NCBI GenBank assembly: GCA_963693085.1
Contig: OY856410.1
Span: forward strand, 567,520,406 to 567,584,405
Length of the DNA stretch: 64,000 nt
Direction of reading: 5' to 3'
DNA from: Alisma plantago-aquatica
Taxonomy: Eukaryota > Streptophyta > Magnoliopsida > Alismatales > Alismataceae
Both the position numbers and the translations under genes were made by a program. Below, one piece after another: positions 33,740 through 47,084 of this stretch. Within the stretch, counting starts at the first letter, position 1, and each line of letters begins with the position of its first letter. The notes below the pieces were generated by a model. The model saw only the letters and a list, made by a program, of their open reading frames with translations. It had not been told where the DNA came from and did no database searches.

Positions 33740-35718
33740 ATGGAAGGAAAGCCCTAGAGTTTAAGCCTTACAAACAACAATCAACTCGCCCGCAAGCGAA
33801 CATGTCAATCATGGTCTACATAAGGGTCGAACCCAAGAGACAACATGATTAAGAATCACTTCTATAACCAACATCAAGAATAATATTTAAAAATCTAGTT
33901 GTTGAGAGTGATTATGAACTAAGGTTGAACTTAGAGATTGCAAGACAATTGATTAAACTATGGCTTCATTCAAATTATGAGAAGCATTGAGACAATTGGG
34001 TTTTATCGTCACCGCCTACATACCTATCCAATCATAACAACTCAATTTATTTCTCATACATTAAACTAGAACCAAGTGCATTCAACTCCTTACAAATTGC
34101 AAATTCAGAAGGACCAAATTCCCCATGGGCTCGAGGTATCTTTACCTACGGTTCACAATTTAGTCATCTTATAAGTTCACTTTTGTGATCTCATATGAAA
34201 TCTTACACATCCATTCAGTAATCTAACGCTTAGTTTCATCACTTTTGCACTTAGGGTTATATCAAACAATTCTAATAGAGTAATCAATTCAGATAACAAG
34301 CAAAACTCCAATGGGAAGCAATCTAATCATATGAGAAACATCAAGTTTGATAACAAAAAAATGGTGTAAAAGGATGGGGCTACTCCCCATGCCTTAGTGA
34401 GAAAGTCTACTCACACATGTCTAGAGAAAGAATACAAATACAAGGAAAAAGAGAAGAAATCATGTCACTGAATGGAGAAGAAGGCATTGTCTAGTGGTCT
34501 CTAGCTACTGCAGTCTACCCCAACTTCGATTATCCAAAGAACTCTGCTAGGATGATATTCTTCTTCGTCGTCTCCTCTGATATCCTTCCCTAGAATCGCT
34601 CCTCGCTTGAGTGAGAATAGAATCGATGATCATGATAGGTCTGGCTGCCACCTTTCATTATTTTTTTAGGTACAACGGTTGTGAATTACTCTTTGTCTTC
34701 CACAATGATCTGGCGAACATGTAGTCTAGTCGGCTGATCATTTGTGTGGTGGTGTGGTTGTTGGCCTTCTAGTTGGGTGATCTCAGGAGGGGGTCAAGTG
34801 ATTTTCTTCCTGATGAGGTTTTTAGAGAATCTTGTGATTGGGCAATCTGTAGGAGGGGGTCGTTGGATCTGCTGAGTAGCACACATGTTGTATGACTCTA
34901 GATTTAGAATTACTTGAAAATGACCGGCTAACCAATGAGCTTGGTCAGCTGATCCCATGGTCTTCAGAAGACGCAGAAGTTACTAATCAGTGTGAGCATT
35001 TGGGAATCACTATAGTCAGCCGATCTTATGAGGAGATCGCCCGGTCAAGATCATCTTTGTGCACTCTTGCTACAAGTGGATTGATCGACCATCATGATGG
35101 CTCAGCCGATCACAAGGTTCCAAAAATCACCATGAACTCTAGATCTTTTAACAACCTTTTGAGAAGTCGATCGTCTGAGGGGAACGCCTGATCTAGAGAG
35201 TCAATTGGGAAGGCTTTGTAATAGGCAGGTAGGTCCGGTGACTAGGTGATTTGATTGACTGATCTGCCTTCCAGAATGTACTGAATAGCCTGAATCATGA
35301 TGTGAATATGAGCCAATCTAGATATGAGCTTGGTGAATAAACCCTTGAGTGCTCTAGAGTTGATGTTTGCTTAAATCTACAAAAGGGAAAGGAAAATTGT
35401 CAAAATCCTAGTTAATCGCTTCCAAAATATTGATCCTCCAAACTCTATCAAAAAATTTGGTGGGGTCCCCCCGAATTTGGTCGGGTTCATCCCCTGACTT
35501 TTTGTAGCAATACACATCAGCTCTCCATCAAATCTTTTTCTCCAGGAGACAACTGAAGAACCTTGTTCCAATGGTGTCGTCTGATGGTGCCTTATGATGG
35601 CACCAAATGAAGGATGCTCCCAAAGATCTCTCTCCTAATGATTACTTATGATGGTACCTTCCTATGGATAGTCTTCTAATGGATCATTTTTAAGGTCACA
35701 AATGAAGTCCAGTGGTTA
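33740..35718 (+). mobile_element. Degenerate gypsy LTR-like sequence
   Basis: It contains AACTCGCCCGCAAGCGAAC and GGGTCGAACCCA (33780-33835), text I associate with Tat/Retand-type gypsy LTRs, and repeats of CCGATC-bearing segments (34890-35110). Repeated TTCTGATGG/TTATGATGG text at 35575-35690 continues at 37100-37250 beyond the hAT-like insertion, so the host sequence spans both sides. Ends are not defined. Confidence 0.35.
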
Positions 35719-35726
35719 GTCATAGG

Positions 35727-36828
35727 CATAGTCACAATATTCGCCGTTTTATTGAAAAAATGCGTTTAAAACACATTTTTTCCCCTGACGTATGTGACGT
35801 CTGTTTAAAACTTCAAATTATTTAATATGTTTTATTCATATTTTGTTCACGTTTTATTCGCGTTTTATACCCATATACTGTTTTAAACACGTTTTATACG
35901 TTTTTTTCTTATTTTTTACAGTTCTGTACATCTATCTCTAGGGGTTTGGGTTCTGATTGCGTGCTTCCCCTTTTTCATAGGATTTTTTTTCCTATGCAAC
36001 CCTCAATCCCTCTAAGGACAAAACATCTATCATCCTCCTATTGTGCTGCCCCTTCTTCCCTTTGCTCCTCCATCGTTCCCTCATCTTCCTATTCTTCTTA
36101 CTGCTACATTTCTTCCGCTCTGGTTCCTTGTTTCCCCTCTTCTCCTTGTTTATGCTTGTTGTTATATTCTTCCCATCTGCCTCCATCTTCTCTTATTGTT
36201 GCTTCCCCTTCCTCTTCCTCCATTATCATTTCTTCGTCATCTTCTTTCTACTTACTTTTCTTCCTCCCCCTCTACTTCTATGTTACCCCCTTCATCCTCC
36301 TAGCTCCACCTTTTTCCTTCTTTTAATTGCTTTGCTTTCATTCCCCCCTACCACTATTTCCCCTTGCTAGTTACATCCTTTTAGACCCTTCTCCAGATTT
36401 TCCAACTTCCCATTTAATCTGTATCCTCTTATCCTCTCTCCATCATCCTTATTCAGTTCTTTTAATCCCCCTCCTTTGAAATCACCCATTGTGACCACTA
36501 TAAGTTTGTACCCTTCTTTTGATATTTCTTTTTTGTTCTTATTTGCAATTGAAATATGCAATTAATCCATTAGTTATGACTTTTTTCACCTATTTTAGAT
36601 TTTCAATGAATATTGATTTGTTATGTTTGACTTGCACATTACAAATATTAGGGATCATCGATTTGATCTTCAACTTTGATTTTCACTTGTAGCAACTTGA
36701 CTTACTCTCATCACTGAATTATGTTTCCTAAATTATGTGTGTGCATGTGTATATAAGTATGTGTGTGTATATATATACATATATATACACATATATATAC
36801 ATACATACATACATATATATATACATAT

Positions 36829-36861
<33 letters not shown>

Positions 36862-37013
36862 AAACCCATTTTTTCTTGACTTTTTTTCTGAATATTTGAC
36901 CGTACTTTTACCGTATGCTGACTATTTTTCATCTAATTTTTTTTGCATAATTCCCATTATTCGAATTTTTCAGCTCGACCGTACGTATCCTGAATACCAA
37001 ATTTGTGACTATG
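35727..37013 (-). mobile_element. hAT-like non-autonomous element, copy 2
   Basis: A 1287-bp inverted copy of the element at 25789-27013, with the same CATAGTCAC termini and a perfect 8-bp target duplication GTCATAGG at 35719-35726 and 37014-37021. An 8-bp duplication is the mark of the hAT superfamily. Internal AACG-type subterminal repeats and a TA/CA/TACA microsatellite (36740-36860) sit at the same relative positions as in copy 1. Long frames inside are mirror images of the low-complexity frames of copy 1. Confidence 0.8.
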
Positions 37014-37021
37014 GTCATAGG

Positions 37022-37629
37022 AGTGCTTCCATGACCACCTTAAGAAGGAACAAAATCGGTCAGGTTCAACCTTTTCCTTCATAAGACAACCGCAGATACG
37101 CCTTCTGAAGGTTGCCTTCTTATGATTTTCTTTTTGATGCTTCACCTTCAAAATGCTTATCTTCTAATGGCCTCTTCTGAGGGCATCAACCGAAGGCATG
37201 TCTTCTGATGGCCATCTTCCGATGGCATCCCCAATAGATACTCCTAATGGTCACCCCAAGACATTCTCGCAAACTAAAGGGATCAAATTTGGTTGGGTTC
37301 CCCCAAACACAGTTAGATTCATTTCCAATTAACATATGCGCTCTTCCTACCCCTATAAATATCCACCCCTTACTACCGAACAAGGGTTTTCAAACCTCGA
37401 ATCTGCACAGTTGTGGAATTCTAACCTTTGGTTCCTATAGCTCCATCTTTGAGCTCCGAAGCCCGAGAGGGCTGAAAGAGCTCATCCTAACTCCATCTCT
37501 TTGGTTTACCTTTTTCCACCACCAGTTTCTACCATATTATACCTCCATCTATCCATTTCCACCATCATTCACCCACTTTCCAACCATTTCCAGCCATCTT
37601 TCACCTCCATACATCCATTAAAGCTACTG
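37022..37629 (+). mobile_element. Gypsy LTR segment with TATA box
   Basis: Continuation of the LTR-like host of the hAT copy. It contains GGTTGGGTTCCCCCAAAC (37271-37288), closely matching GGTTGAGTTCCCCCAAAC in the LTR near 48690, and a TATA box TATAAATAT at 37354-37362. A pyrimidine/CCA-rich stretch follows. It ends at the LTR boundary at 37630. Confidence 0.4.
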
Positions 37630-40600
37630 TGTAAGGAGTGGGACCCAAGAGGGGACACACTCCCTACTAAAAATTTGAAGAATAAAACCTCCAGTCCAAA
37701 CACACCCAAGAGGTATGTTGGGAATGGGTGTACAATTTTCAAATCTCAATAATGGTATTTAAAATAATGAAAGTGTAGTAGTGAATAAAAATAATGACTA
37801 TATTCAGTTTTACAACACAATTACAAAAGTACATCATAATCTCCCACAAGGGTTTACATAAAAGATACAACATAACGATCTAAGTAGAGGGAAATATAAA
37901 CCATATCAAGATTGTCTCCAAGGTTTAACTCCTTAAGCTAAGTCTAAGTCTTCATGCCATATAATCCAAGTCCTTCACCTAGGGTTGGAAGCATACCCCA
38001 ACAAAAGGAGAAAAAAGTAAAGGACATCAACAAAGGTGGGTATGTGCATAATAAATAGGAAATTGAGCCATATATAAAGTAAAGGACATCAAATTAAAAG
38101 GCTTCCCATAGAAAAGTAAAGGACTACCCAGTCGGGCATAAAAGAAATAAGAATTCAATAAAGTGATCAATAAGAGCAAGTCATTCATGTGTTTCACTTG
38201 TGACAATACTAGAACAATATAAACATGTTGGTAAGAAATAACACATCTACCAAAAATTTGTTGGGTGAGCGGGAACTATATACCTCCTCTCTAAATATGG
38301 AGTGGGCAGGAACTGTATACATCCACCCAGAGTAGGAAATACACATCTAATCAAAATATTTTCATAGGCATGCATTTTTAACATCTACATTCATATGTGG
38401 GAATGCTCACATCCACATAAAATAACATGTAACATTATACTAGCAACCACCACATGATGCATATCAAAAGAATAAGCAAGTATTAAAGAGAATAAAAGAG
38501 ATGAGAACATCTAATTAATATATAAAGTGGGATCGCATGATCCTAATCAACATCCACCTTAAAAGTGGGCAAAAGAGAATATATCACCAAAGAATGTTCC
38601 ACCATGAGTAATGTACAACGAAGAGTCCAAGAGAATGTCCAAACAAGATAATAAGATCACAAGATCAGTAACAAATAAAGTAGTTCACATGAACCATAAT
38701 TTTCAAAAGAAAGAACATTGTGTAGCTATTGTCCATAGGACCAAGAGAAAGAATAAAATAGGTCTTTGCTCAATGTAGAAGCATAGGAGATGCAAACATA
38801 CCTTAAACCTGAGTCCTATAATTACTCTTCACCAATCTAGCTATTTCCAAGATTAGCTTTACCTAATTACAAATTATTCACGTGTATTAGGGTTTTGAGA
38901 TTCATATAAATGTATTGAAAATCCTAATTCTAGACCTTTCTAGAAAACATCAAATTTTGGACTCAAAATCTAAAATAATCAATTTATTAGTTTCTCTTGA
39001 TCAAGAAAACATATTTATTTGTTATATTCGGGGTTAAAATGAATTAGTTACCAATTTTAGGAATTTTTATACTAATTAATTAAATCCTCAAAAATCCATC
39101 ATCAAAAACATGGAAATCAGGCTTTGAAACTATTTTTATTAGAAAGAACATATTTTTTTTATTCCAAAACATATCTATCTGTTAATTTTGGATAAGTGAA
39201 TTAAAAGATATGAATTTTACAATTTCTACCAATCAGGAAATTCGAAAAAGTCATGTAAGCAGAGAGAAATTGCATGAGAGAGGGAGAGAGTGGTGGGGCC
39301 GGCTTGCTAACATGGCCCAATGATGGACTGCCAAATCGTTGGTCGGCTGCCACCTTGGCCTCATCCACAACAATGAGGGAACCAAGAGGAAAAGACCAAG
39401 TTGCCCCTAAGTGAACAAAACTGAAAGAAAAAGTGACAAGGGTTGAGAAGTAAAATCATAAGGGATCATCTTCCCCCTCACCCACGGACCAGTACTACCG
39501 TAAGCAACAAGCGTGAAGTTTGAGAATGATTGGGCGAATATGCAAATCACAAAGACTTGGCGATTTGAAGCCATAGAAACAAAGCTCAAGATGCAACAAA
39601 CTCACCAGTACTATCAATTTGGTTGTGGATACAACCGAGAGAAGGGGAGAAGAGCCACAAGGTCAGAGTGAAGGTTTTCTTGGTGGTGGCACACAACACA
39701 ATGAATGGAGAAATCGAGGCCAATGGAGGATTGCATGTGATGAGACGAAGCCCTATAATAGGTTATATATATAGGATTGGGTCCTATTGTGTATGGAGTC
39801 AGAAATCCATGATAGACTTGGGAAAAAGATTGGATGTTTCATGAATATTCAATAAAAATATAAGATGTTGCACTAGTTATGCAATCCAATGTAACTTGTT
39901 TCATGAAGTTTTGTTGAGAAATGAGGGAGTTATGCCCAAAAAATTGAACTCCTTTGGTCCACGTTTACTGTTCATGTGGGTGTCTCCTACTTACAACTCA
40001 CTAGTCGTTCGATCTGTATCAAATGATCGATGTGGATATGCAATGAATGATATTTAATACAACCTTCCAACTTTGATCTTTTGATTCACTAACTATACAA
40101 AACTTTCTATAATTATTTGAGGGTGCAAACAATTCCGAATAAACCCAAATTTGGTAATATATCTAATTTTAGGGTGATGAATCTGATTTTGGCATTATTT
40201 TCTTTTTCAAAAACTTCTAATAATTTATTTTATATATTTAGATCCTATCACCTATTTTATCCTTTTAATGAATTAGAGGCATCTAGATACTTTTTAAAAA
40301 TATGAAACTTGGCTTATAAGAAATACTAAATATGAGGAACATGATTTTTCTATTAAAAACTTTTTTGTAAAATATTATTAAATATTTTTGCTCTTTAAAT
40401 TATATTCTCTCTCCTAAATTAACTAAAATATTTAAGATTGTCCAAATTAGATGAAAATTTACATGTAGACTAATTTTAGCATGTATATTTCTAATCTAAA
40501 GTTTTTTTACCTTTTTGGAGTCATTTATTATTTTACTTGATATTTTGGGGGAAAACTCATATCTTCTTTTCCAAATTGAATTGAATTAATTATCATCATC

Positions 40601-40997
40601 TAAATAATGTGAGAATTAACTCCCAAGGAAATTAGGACCTAAGGAATCCAAATTTCACATTAGATTTAACTTTTGAGATCTCTTTCTATCAATTAACATT
40701 TTTGGCTTGACATCATTGTATTTATTTCACCATCCTAATTATTTATTTAATTGTCCCTCATTATCTTCACTCTTATTACCAAAAAAGTTGTATTTCATTA
40801 TTAGGCACGAGAATTTATGTATTTATCTTTTATCTCATTATAGTATTATTCCATATTTATTTGAATATTGTAAAATTATTCTTTATTATGGACATTTTAG
40901 TTCTTATATGCATATTATTTTTAACATCATACTTTGATCAACATTATCACATGTGACACATTTTATTGGTCTAAAGATTAATTATGAGGGCATTACA
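37630..40997 (-). mobile_element. Long Tekay/Del-like LTR (minus orientation)
   Basis: Reading the minus strand, it begins TGTAATGCCCTC at 40997 and would end CCACTCCTTACA at 37630. About 3.4 kb, AT-rich toward the start, no ORF; length and start suit Tekay/Del LTRs. No PBS adjoins 37630 and no target duplication was found, so this may be a solo LTR or a fragment. Confidence 0.4.
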
Positions 40998-41689
40998 TCA
41001 TATTTGTTTATATGTCTACATGTTAGGGCTTCAAATAAGCTACTAATGTGTATATCTTTATCCTTGTTTGGCTAAACCCATAGAACCAAACTGACTATCC
41101 CCCAAGACATATGATCAGGGTCAAGAGGCTAGGTTTCAGTTTGTTACATGTTGTTTGGGGTGGAATCAAGGAGAAAAGAGGCCAAGGAGTCTAGAAGATC
41201 AATGAGGACAACCCCAAGGATGATATCCGACCCTCCGGAGGCTAAGGAGCGAGAGCAACCTCACTTCCGTGGGATAAATCTCTTCTTCTACCACTTTCTT
41301 CTACTTTTCTTTTGTTTATGTACAAATGATGTTTTTCCATCTTTGTTTGGTGCCAGCTATGATTTTCCATGCTACTTGAGATCCTTCTTGGCTATGTATC
41401 CCCTTTTGGGCATGTTTATGTACTTTTATGTTAAGCAAGTAGTTTTATTCCAGATTCAGTGCATTTTTTGTTCCATCTTCTCTTTTTGGTCATGATTGCT
41501 GATTTGGTTAATCTCTTTCTTGCTTGAACCTCCATTTCTAACAAGATCGAGAGATTAGTTGTAAAAGTGGGTAAGGCAGGGTATTTTGGATAGAAATCTA
41601 AAAGGGGGACGTCTAAGGGAGGATGTCTCTAGAGAACTAGTTGGAGAGATCTGACCCAAAATCTTGAATCCATCTGCATCCATTTCAAA
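40998..41689. other. Unclassified repeat-like sequence
   Basis: A 115-codon open stretch (41148-41495) starts with Lys/Arg/Glu-rich sequence and turns hydrophobic. I recognise no domain and treat it as chance or transposon debris. Confidence 0.3.
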
Positions 41690-42340
41690 TTGATCAAGTT
41701 CAGTTGAAGTTGGTCGAGTTCATCTCTATGCGAACGAATTCACAGTATGTGTTCTATGCAGATACTCTATTATTCCTAAAATCTTTGGATATTCTGAACC
41801 TAAGAGGGTATCCATAATATTCAGGGGTGTTGATCTGTTATCCTTGAGAGAGGTTTCAAATCACTGATGGGTTTTAGTCACACTAAGCTAGAGCGAGTGC
41901 AATGACCCCCCAATAGGGGGCAACTACCATGATACATGAGACATTGAGATGCTAGTTGCTTACTATGGTATTCGAGGGTTGTCTATACCTTAGAATGGGT
42001 GCATAGACTGCCCACCTTGTGGTTACATAGCCAGGAACTCCTTATCCTAATTAGTAGGGTTTGACCGACTCTATTTTCTTTTGTTTACTTTGTTTTGTTT
42101 CATGTCATTTTTCCAGACTTGTTCTAGTTCTTTGCATATATCAATTGCCTATTTTGCGTAACTGACATAAGAGTAAGATCTTAGGGGTCCTAAATGTTCT
42201 GACATCCCTATGTTCAACCCCGTATATCTACTTCGACCCTATATTGAGTTGTGAGGGTTTTTGAAGGTTTCAGATTATAGTTTTAAATTCCTATCCTTCT
42301 AAATCCCCCTCCATTTTGAACAAACGATTCAGGCCAATCA
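41690..42340 (+). mobile_element. 5' LTR remnant of an Athila-like gypsy element
   Basis: Homologous to 48700-49236 (shared GTTATCCTTGAGAGAGG, GATGGGTTTTAGTCACA, CGTATATCTACTTC). It ends GGCCAATCA at 42340, directly before a tRNA-Asp-type PBS. The beginning of the LTR seen at 48478 has no counterpart here, so the 5' LTR is truncated. Confidence 0.65.
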
Positions 42341-42345
42341 ACTTT

Positions 42346-42363
42346 TGGCACCATTGTCGGAGA
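42346..42363 (+). other. Primer-binding site (tRNA-Asp type, mutated)
   Basis: TGGCACCATTGTCGGAGA, a decayed form of the Athila/Tat PBS TGGCGCCGTTGCCGGGGA, 5 bp after the LTR end. Confidence 0.7.
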
Positions 42364-45300
42364 CATGGTTTTGTACATTTACACGCCCAAAGATTTTTGT
42401 TCTATCAGCATAAGCTTGTACATATATGCATAGTTCTTCTTTTATTTTGCACATACTTGTTCATACATACTAAAATATTTTTTCTTTTTATTATTCCTTT
42501 TCATCCATGGACCTTGCTTTAGCAAGGCAAGTTATCTAATCTACCTATCCTCCTGAATTTTTCTATAGTCTTGAGTGTTGGAAAATAATTGAAAGCCATG
42601 CACTTCAACTAGTCGAGCTATATACGTTGCCACTGTCCTCATATGTAGATGCTCCAACAATGGAGATTACATATCAGACCTCGACCTTTGCTTCATAGTG
42701 GGATCAAGATATCAAAGAAGTGGCACTAGCAATAGAAAGTGATGATGCACTCATGCCTTCTTTAGCACCTCATTTCCAAGTCCAAGTCAATCTTCTTTGG
42801 GAGATACTTGAAAGTTTAGATCATCATGTCCAAGTATCCACCAAGATTGCGGACCACAACTGAAGTATCCTTCAAAATTTTGAGCAAGGATCTATACAAG
42901 TGCAATAGTTTAATACAACCAATTTCCAATGACAATTCTCGGTGCGTTTGGCAAACCATGAAAGCATTTCTACAGAAGTCCAACAACTTTATGATGAGTA
43001 TGTTGAATGTGGAATGAGGCTTTAATAGCTTGCCTATTTAGTTTCCATATGATTACATGTGCTAGAGTATAATCATGAAGACCTTAGTCATGAAGACTAA
43101 TCCATTAAACCTGATGTAGAACTTATCTCACCTTCCTATTGGGGTTCCAACTTGACACACAAGGTTTTTTTTGTGAAGACTCACTTATCCAGGGAAGCTG
43201 TTCATTTTATCCAGATGATTCAGTTGATCAACCAATAGGGGATAAAGATCATATGCATGAATGGTTTGATGACGATGATCTTAATCTCTCTTAGGGCAAT
43301 TTGAGCAGCCAGGATCAACCTTTATCCCAAACCAAGGTGATACCTCTCACATTGAGACTTGTCACTTTGTTTCAACTCGCATGTCTACTATGGTTTGGAA
43401 TAATTTGTTTTAAGAGGATGACGATGAATGTTCAACCTAGGGAAGTGAGTATATTGATCACAACGAGATGGAGTAGCATGAGCTGAAATCTTCTACCATT
43501 TGTTACAAGGATTGGTAAGAATTGAAGGAGTGGGATGGATGATTCATCACAACATGGCTGTAGAACATGAAGGTGAACTGGACCCCACAAAAAATGAAAA
43601 GCTTAGGGTAGATGGACCGCCATTGGATTATCTAGAATCACTTCATGTTCACATATAGGCTGGGGGTTTTATATTTTCAATGATGACTTTTTTGATCATC
43701 CACCCTCAAATTCAAAGATGGAAGCATTCATCTCACTCTACATCGATATTTATGGGCATACACATCCACATACTTACATCTGGGAGAGCCCAATCCATTC
43801 AATGCCGAGGACTTCACCTTTGTGTACTTCAAGATTATTTGAACACAAGGATGAGCTCACCAAGTCATGGGACGACAAATTGCCACCTCAAATTCGAGAT
43901 CTAGATCATCTATTTCTAAGGTCAGCAATATGCAAGTAACCTGAAACCCAAATATGATTGCAAGGAATGAACCCCCTCTTCCCTACATAATTTTTCTTTC
44001 TTAGCTTTGCATAATAAAAGTCATTTTTAAAATATTTAGCATCAATTTTATCTTTCCTCTAATTACTTAGGTACATTTTTTCTTCCTTGCATCATTTATG
44101 CATCCCTTATCATACCACATTTATCCAATTTTTCCATCTCAGTAATACAACTACTATGATCCAACTTTTTGAACAAGAATTAACTTCACACATGTCTGAG
44201 GAGGGCAAACATCAAGTTTTAATTTTTTATGATGCTTTCTGCTACAATTTTCATTGATTACCCATCGAATCTGACCATGTATGAGACCAAGTTTGACTGC
44301 ATGTCACCAAACTTGACCTCATATTTGACCAAATTCAATTGTACCTTTTTGTATCCTTTCTTTTGACGTACCAACAAGGAATCTTTTGCTTTTGACCGCT
44401 TGTACCTTTTTGAACCCTTCTTCTGAGGTACCAACAAGGAATCTTCCACTTTTGACCTGCTTTGACCTCTTTCCTCGAGTTTCCATGACACACTTTTTCT
44501 ACCTTTTTGACTTTCAGACAAATGTCAGACTACCACACTTTTTCACACTGACACACGATTCTCGAGTCGGATTTTTGCAGGTCAAACCTGATTATATCCC
44601 ACTAAACCCAAACATGTTTGGCCTTTTATTTTTATCCACGCTTGCCCGCATCTTTTAGTACCCAGTAAATGGTCAACAATCAAAAGTTGGTCAGACACTG
44701 GTCAAACAGTCAATCTGACATGTGTCAGTCGCTGACTAGTGTCAGACTACAGTTGTCAGTCTGCGGCTGTCAGACAACTAAATTTTTACTGACTTATTGA
44801 CTAGAATCTTTTCACCTGAAAAGGCACCAAGGGAACTCGATTAGGTTTGACCCAAATCAATTGGGTTCAATCTTTAGGGTACACCCTGGGCATTTAAATA
44901 GAATCAAGGTGTGATTGAATTTAACACTACATCAACCTTTGCCCTCCTTGCGGTCGAGTGACTTCTTTCTCAAATCCTAGAGTGATCTAATCTCAGCCAC
45001 CCGTTATATCCTGCTCACCACCCTTCACAAAAGTAGTTCACAAGGACAACACTGCAACTGCCACATTGTTGCAATGCCTCCTTTGTCGGCAGAGCCACTA
45101 CTACGACCACACCATGCTAGTCGATGCTGCACACAACTGTAGCCCCACCGAGGTACAACTACAGGACCACTTTCTTCATCCCCATCAACACCATCGCATC
45201 ACCTACCTTATGCAGTCATGACCCGATGAATGTAACTGGACCCGTTGCTGTAATGCTCGACCACCACAATTAAGTCAGCGCTGCACCAACTCGCCGCCAT

Positions 45301-45634
45301 CAACCTAGTGTTTGAGTCAACTCGCCGTCAACCTCACCAACACCATAGTAGCCTTCTATGTAGTGTTGCACCTATCCGCTACTTCATCACCCCCACAATA
45401 CTACAACAATACTAACATCCACAAGATGCATCACCCACAACAACATGCCACACAGAATTACCACACCTCCACTCAGAGAACTTGATAAAATTTGATCTAA
45501 CTCGATTGGGTTCAATCAGTAGGTGCTATATCTTCACCCTCAACCCGATCAAACTCGACCCAACTTGCTTGGGTTCAATCCCAATGATTCTATAGAGCTA
45601 GCAAACTCTCTATGCTGATTGACTTCACCCCACG
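42364..45634 (+). pseudogene. Degenerate leader/gag-like region of the Athila-like element
   Basis: Broken frames begin MDLALARQVI (42508) and continue with many stops to about 43.95 kb. Recognisable gag motifs are absent. The 43.95-45.6 kb part is non-coding. It has a 61-bp repeat (GTACCTTTTT... at 44341 and 44402), a cluster of GTCAGAC/GTCTGAC half-sites (44516-44790) and paired TTGGGTTCAATC blocks (44860, 45509, 45570). Confidence 0.4.
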
Positions 45635-47030
45635 ATGATGCCCCAAGCAGGGAAGCATGCTTCGCCTGTCAATGTTGCCCAGAGAATCCTTCCTACTCCT
45701 CATTTCTATAATAAGAAACAAAAGCAATATTTTGATCCACTAATCAAAGATAGGAGAAAACTCATTGGCCCAAAGTACGTTGACCCCGTCACCCTCGTCT
45801 CACTGGGCAATCAGGACTAGGTCAATAGGTGCCTTGCAACTTTCAGCCTTGACATCCTTGCATATCCACTATGCGACGCATATCATAGACTCACATGTGA
45901 GTTCTACACTACACTTGACATTCCTGAGGAAGCACACCACATAATCCTTTGCTTCTTCCTACTAAACCAAGATTACATGGATATGTCCAGGGGGTATCTT
46001 GAGATAGGAGATAGAAATTTCAACACTCATCATGCCTGTAAGATGCTCACCAGGGAAGAAACTTACATTGCTAGCTCTGCCAAGTCTTCACACATCTACA
46101 ACCCGACAATTTGCTATTTTCATTTGGTAATTGTAAACTATGTCCTAGAGAAGAAAGATAGTCAGGGGGTAGTGAGCATGGTTTACATCTACATTCTATG
46201 GTGTATCCTGATAGGGAGGAAGGTGAACATGGAAAACCTCATGATTCGTCACTTCTACAACTCTGTTAGAAGGCAACATAATGTCATGTCAATGGGGTGC
46301 ATGATCACATTCATTGCACGTCATATCGGGGGTAAGGAATGACCGATTCCTGTACATGAGGAACATAGCTAGGTGGTCCAAGTTTGAGTTGGACTACCTC
46401 ATGGATGCTACAATGATCAAGTCTAACAACACAAGCTATATCTACATCTTTTGTCAGGACAAGCACAAGATTTTTCTATCGACAACTGTAGGATTTGCAT
46501 GTCAGGCGTTGCTCATGGACACTTCTCTCCTAGATGCTCAGGTCAACATATGTTAGGCAGACAACACTACAGTCACCTCTTCTTCCACACTGTAGATGTC
46601 AAGATTTTAGGAGACCAAACAGCACACCATGCAACTTTCCACACATTCTACATCAGGAAGTGTTCCACATTGAGGTGCCAATTTTTTTCTATCATCATAT
46701 TACTTAGCCTCAACAAAATCCTTCAAACTTTGACATGGGAATCCTCTATGAGATGCTGACGGGCATTCAACATAGCCTCATGAGCTTCTAGGAAAATTTG
46801 GGGCACTGTTTTAATATAGTGGATCGAGATGTGCAGTACCTCAGACAGAGTTTCGATGCAATCTTCCCACCATCACCACCTCTGACCTCCTAGAAGCAAC
46901 ATCAGCCACCCCAGGACTTCTCTCAGCCATTTCAACACTAGCCACAGATGAAGCCCGACTATGAGAGATCACTAAGACATATCGAATAACTCAAAGCCAT
47001 GTTGTGTGGTTTCCACACCTATAATTACCC
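45635..47030 (+). pseudogene. Athila ORF1/env-like protein, broken
   Basis: Resembles the Athila ORF1-type domain (PF03078/Transposase_32 group). Frame pieces are 45635-45820 (RRKLIGPKYVDP), about 45836-45975 (LTCEFYTTLDIPEEAH) and 45977-46342 (YNPTICYFHLVIVNYVLE, GVVSMVYIYILWCIL, MGCMITFIARHIGG), then a frame change into 46314-46556. The hydrophobic WCIL...FITFIA pattern is the best match to the family. Stops and frame changes make it non-functional. It lies between leader and polypurine tract with no pol next to it. Confidence 0.55.
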
Positions 47031-47068
47031 ACAATAGTTGTGTCCCCTACCATCCATAGTTTGAGATT

Positions 47069-47084
47069 TGCTCAAGGACGAGCA
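47069..47084 (+). other. Hairpin before G-rich tract (gypsy)
   Basis: TGCTC AAGGAC GAGCA: a 5-bp stem with a 6-base loop, followed by the G-rich TTCTTGGGGTGGTAGGG. The same layout occurs at 48440 and 63437. Confidence 0.6.

Noticed and set aside
41148..41495. 115-codon frame with charged start and hydrophobic tail
   Set aside because: No recognisable domain; lies in transposon debris. Not called as a gene.
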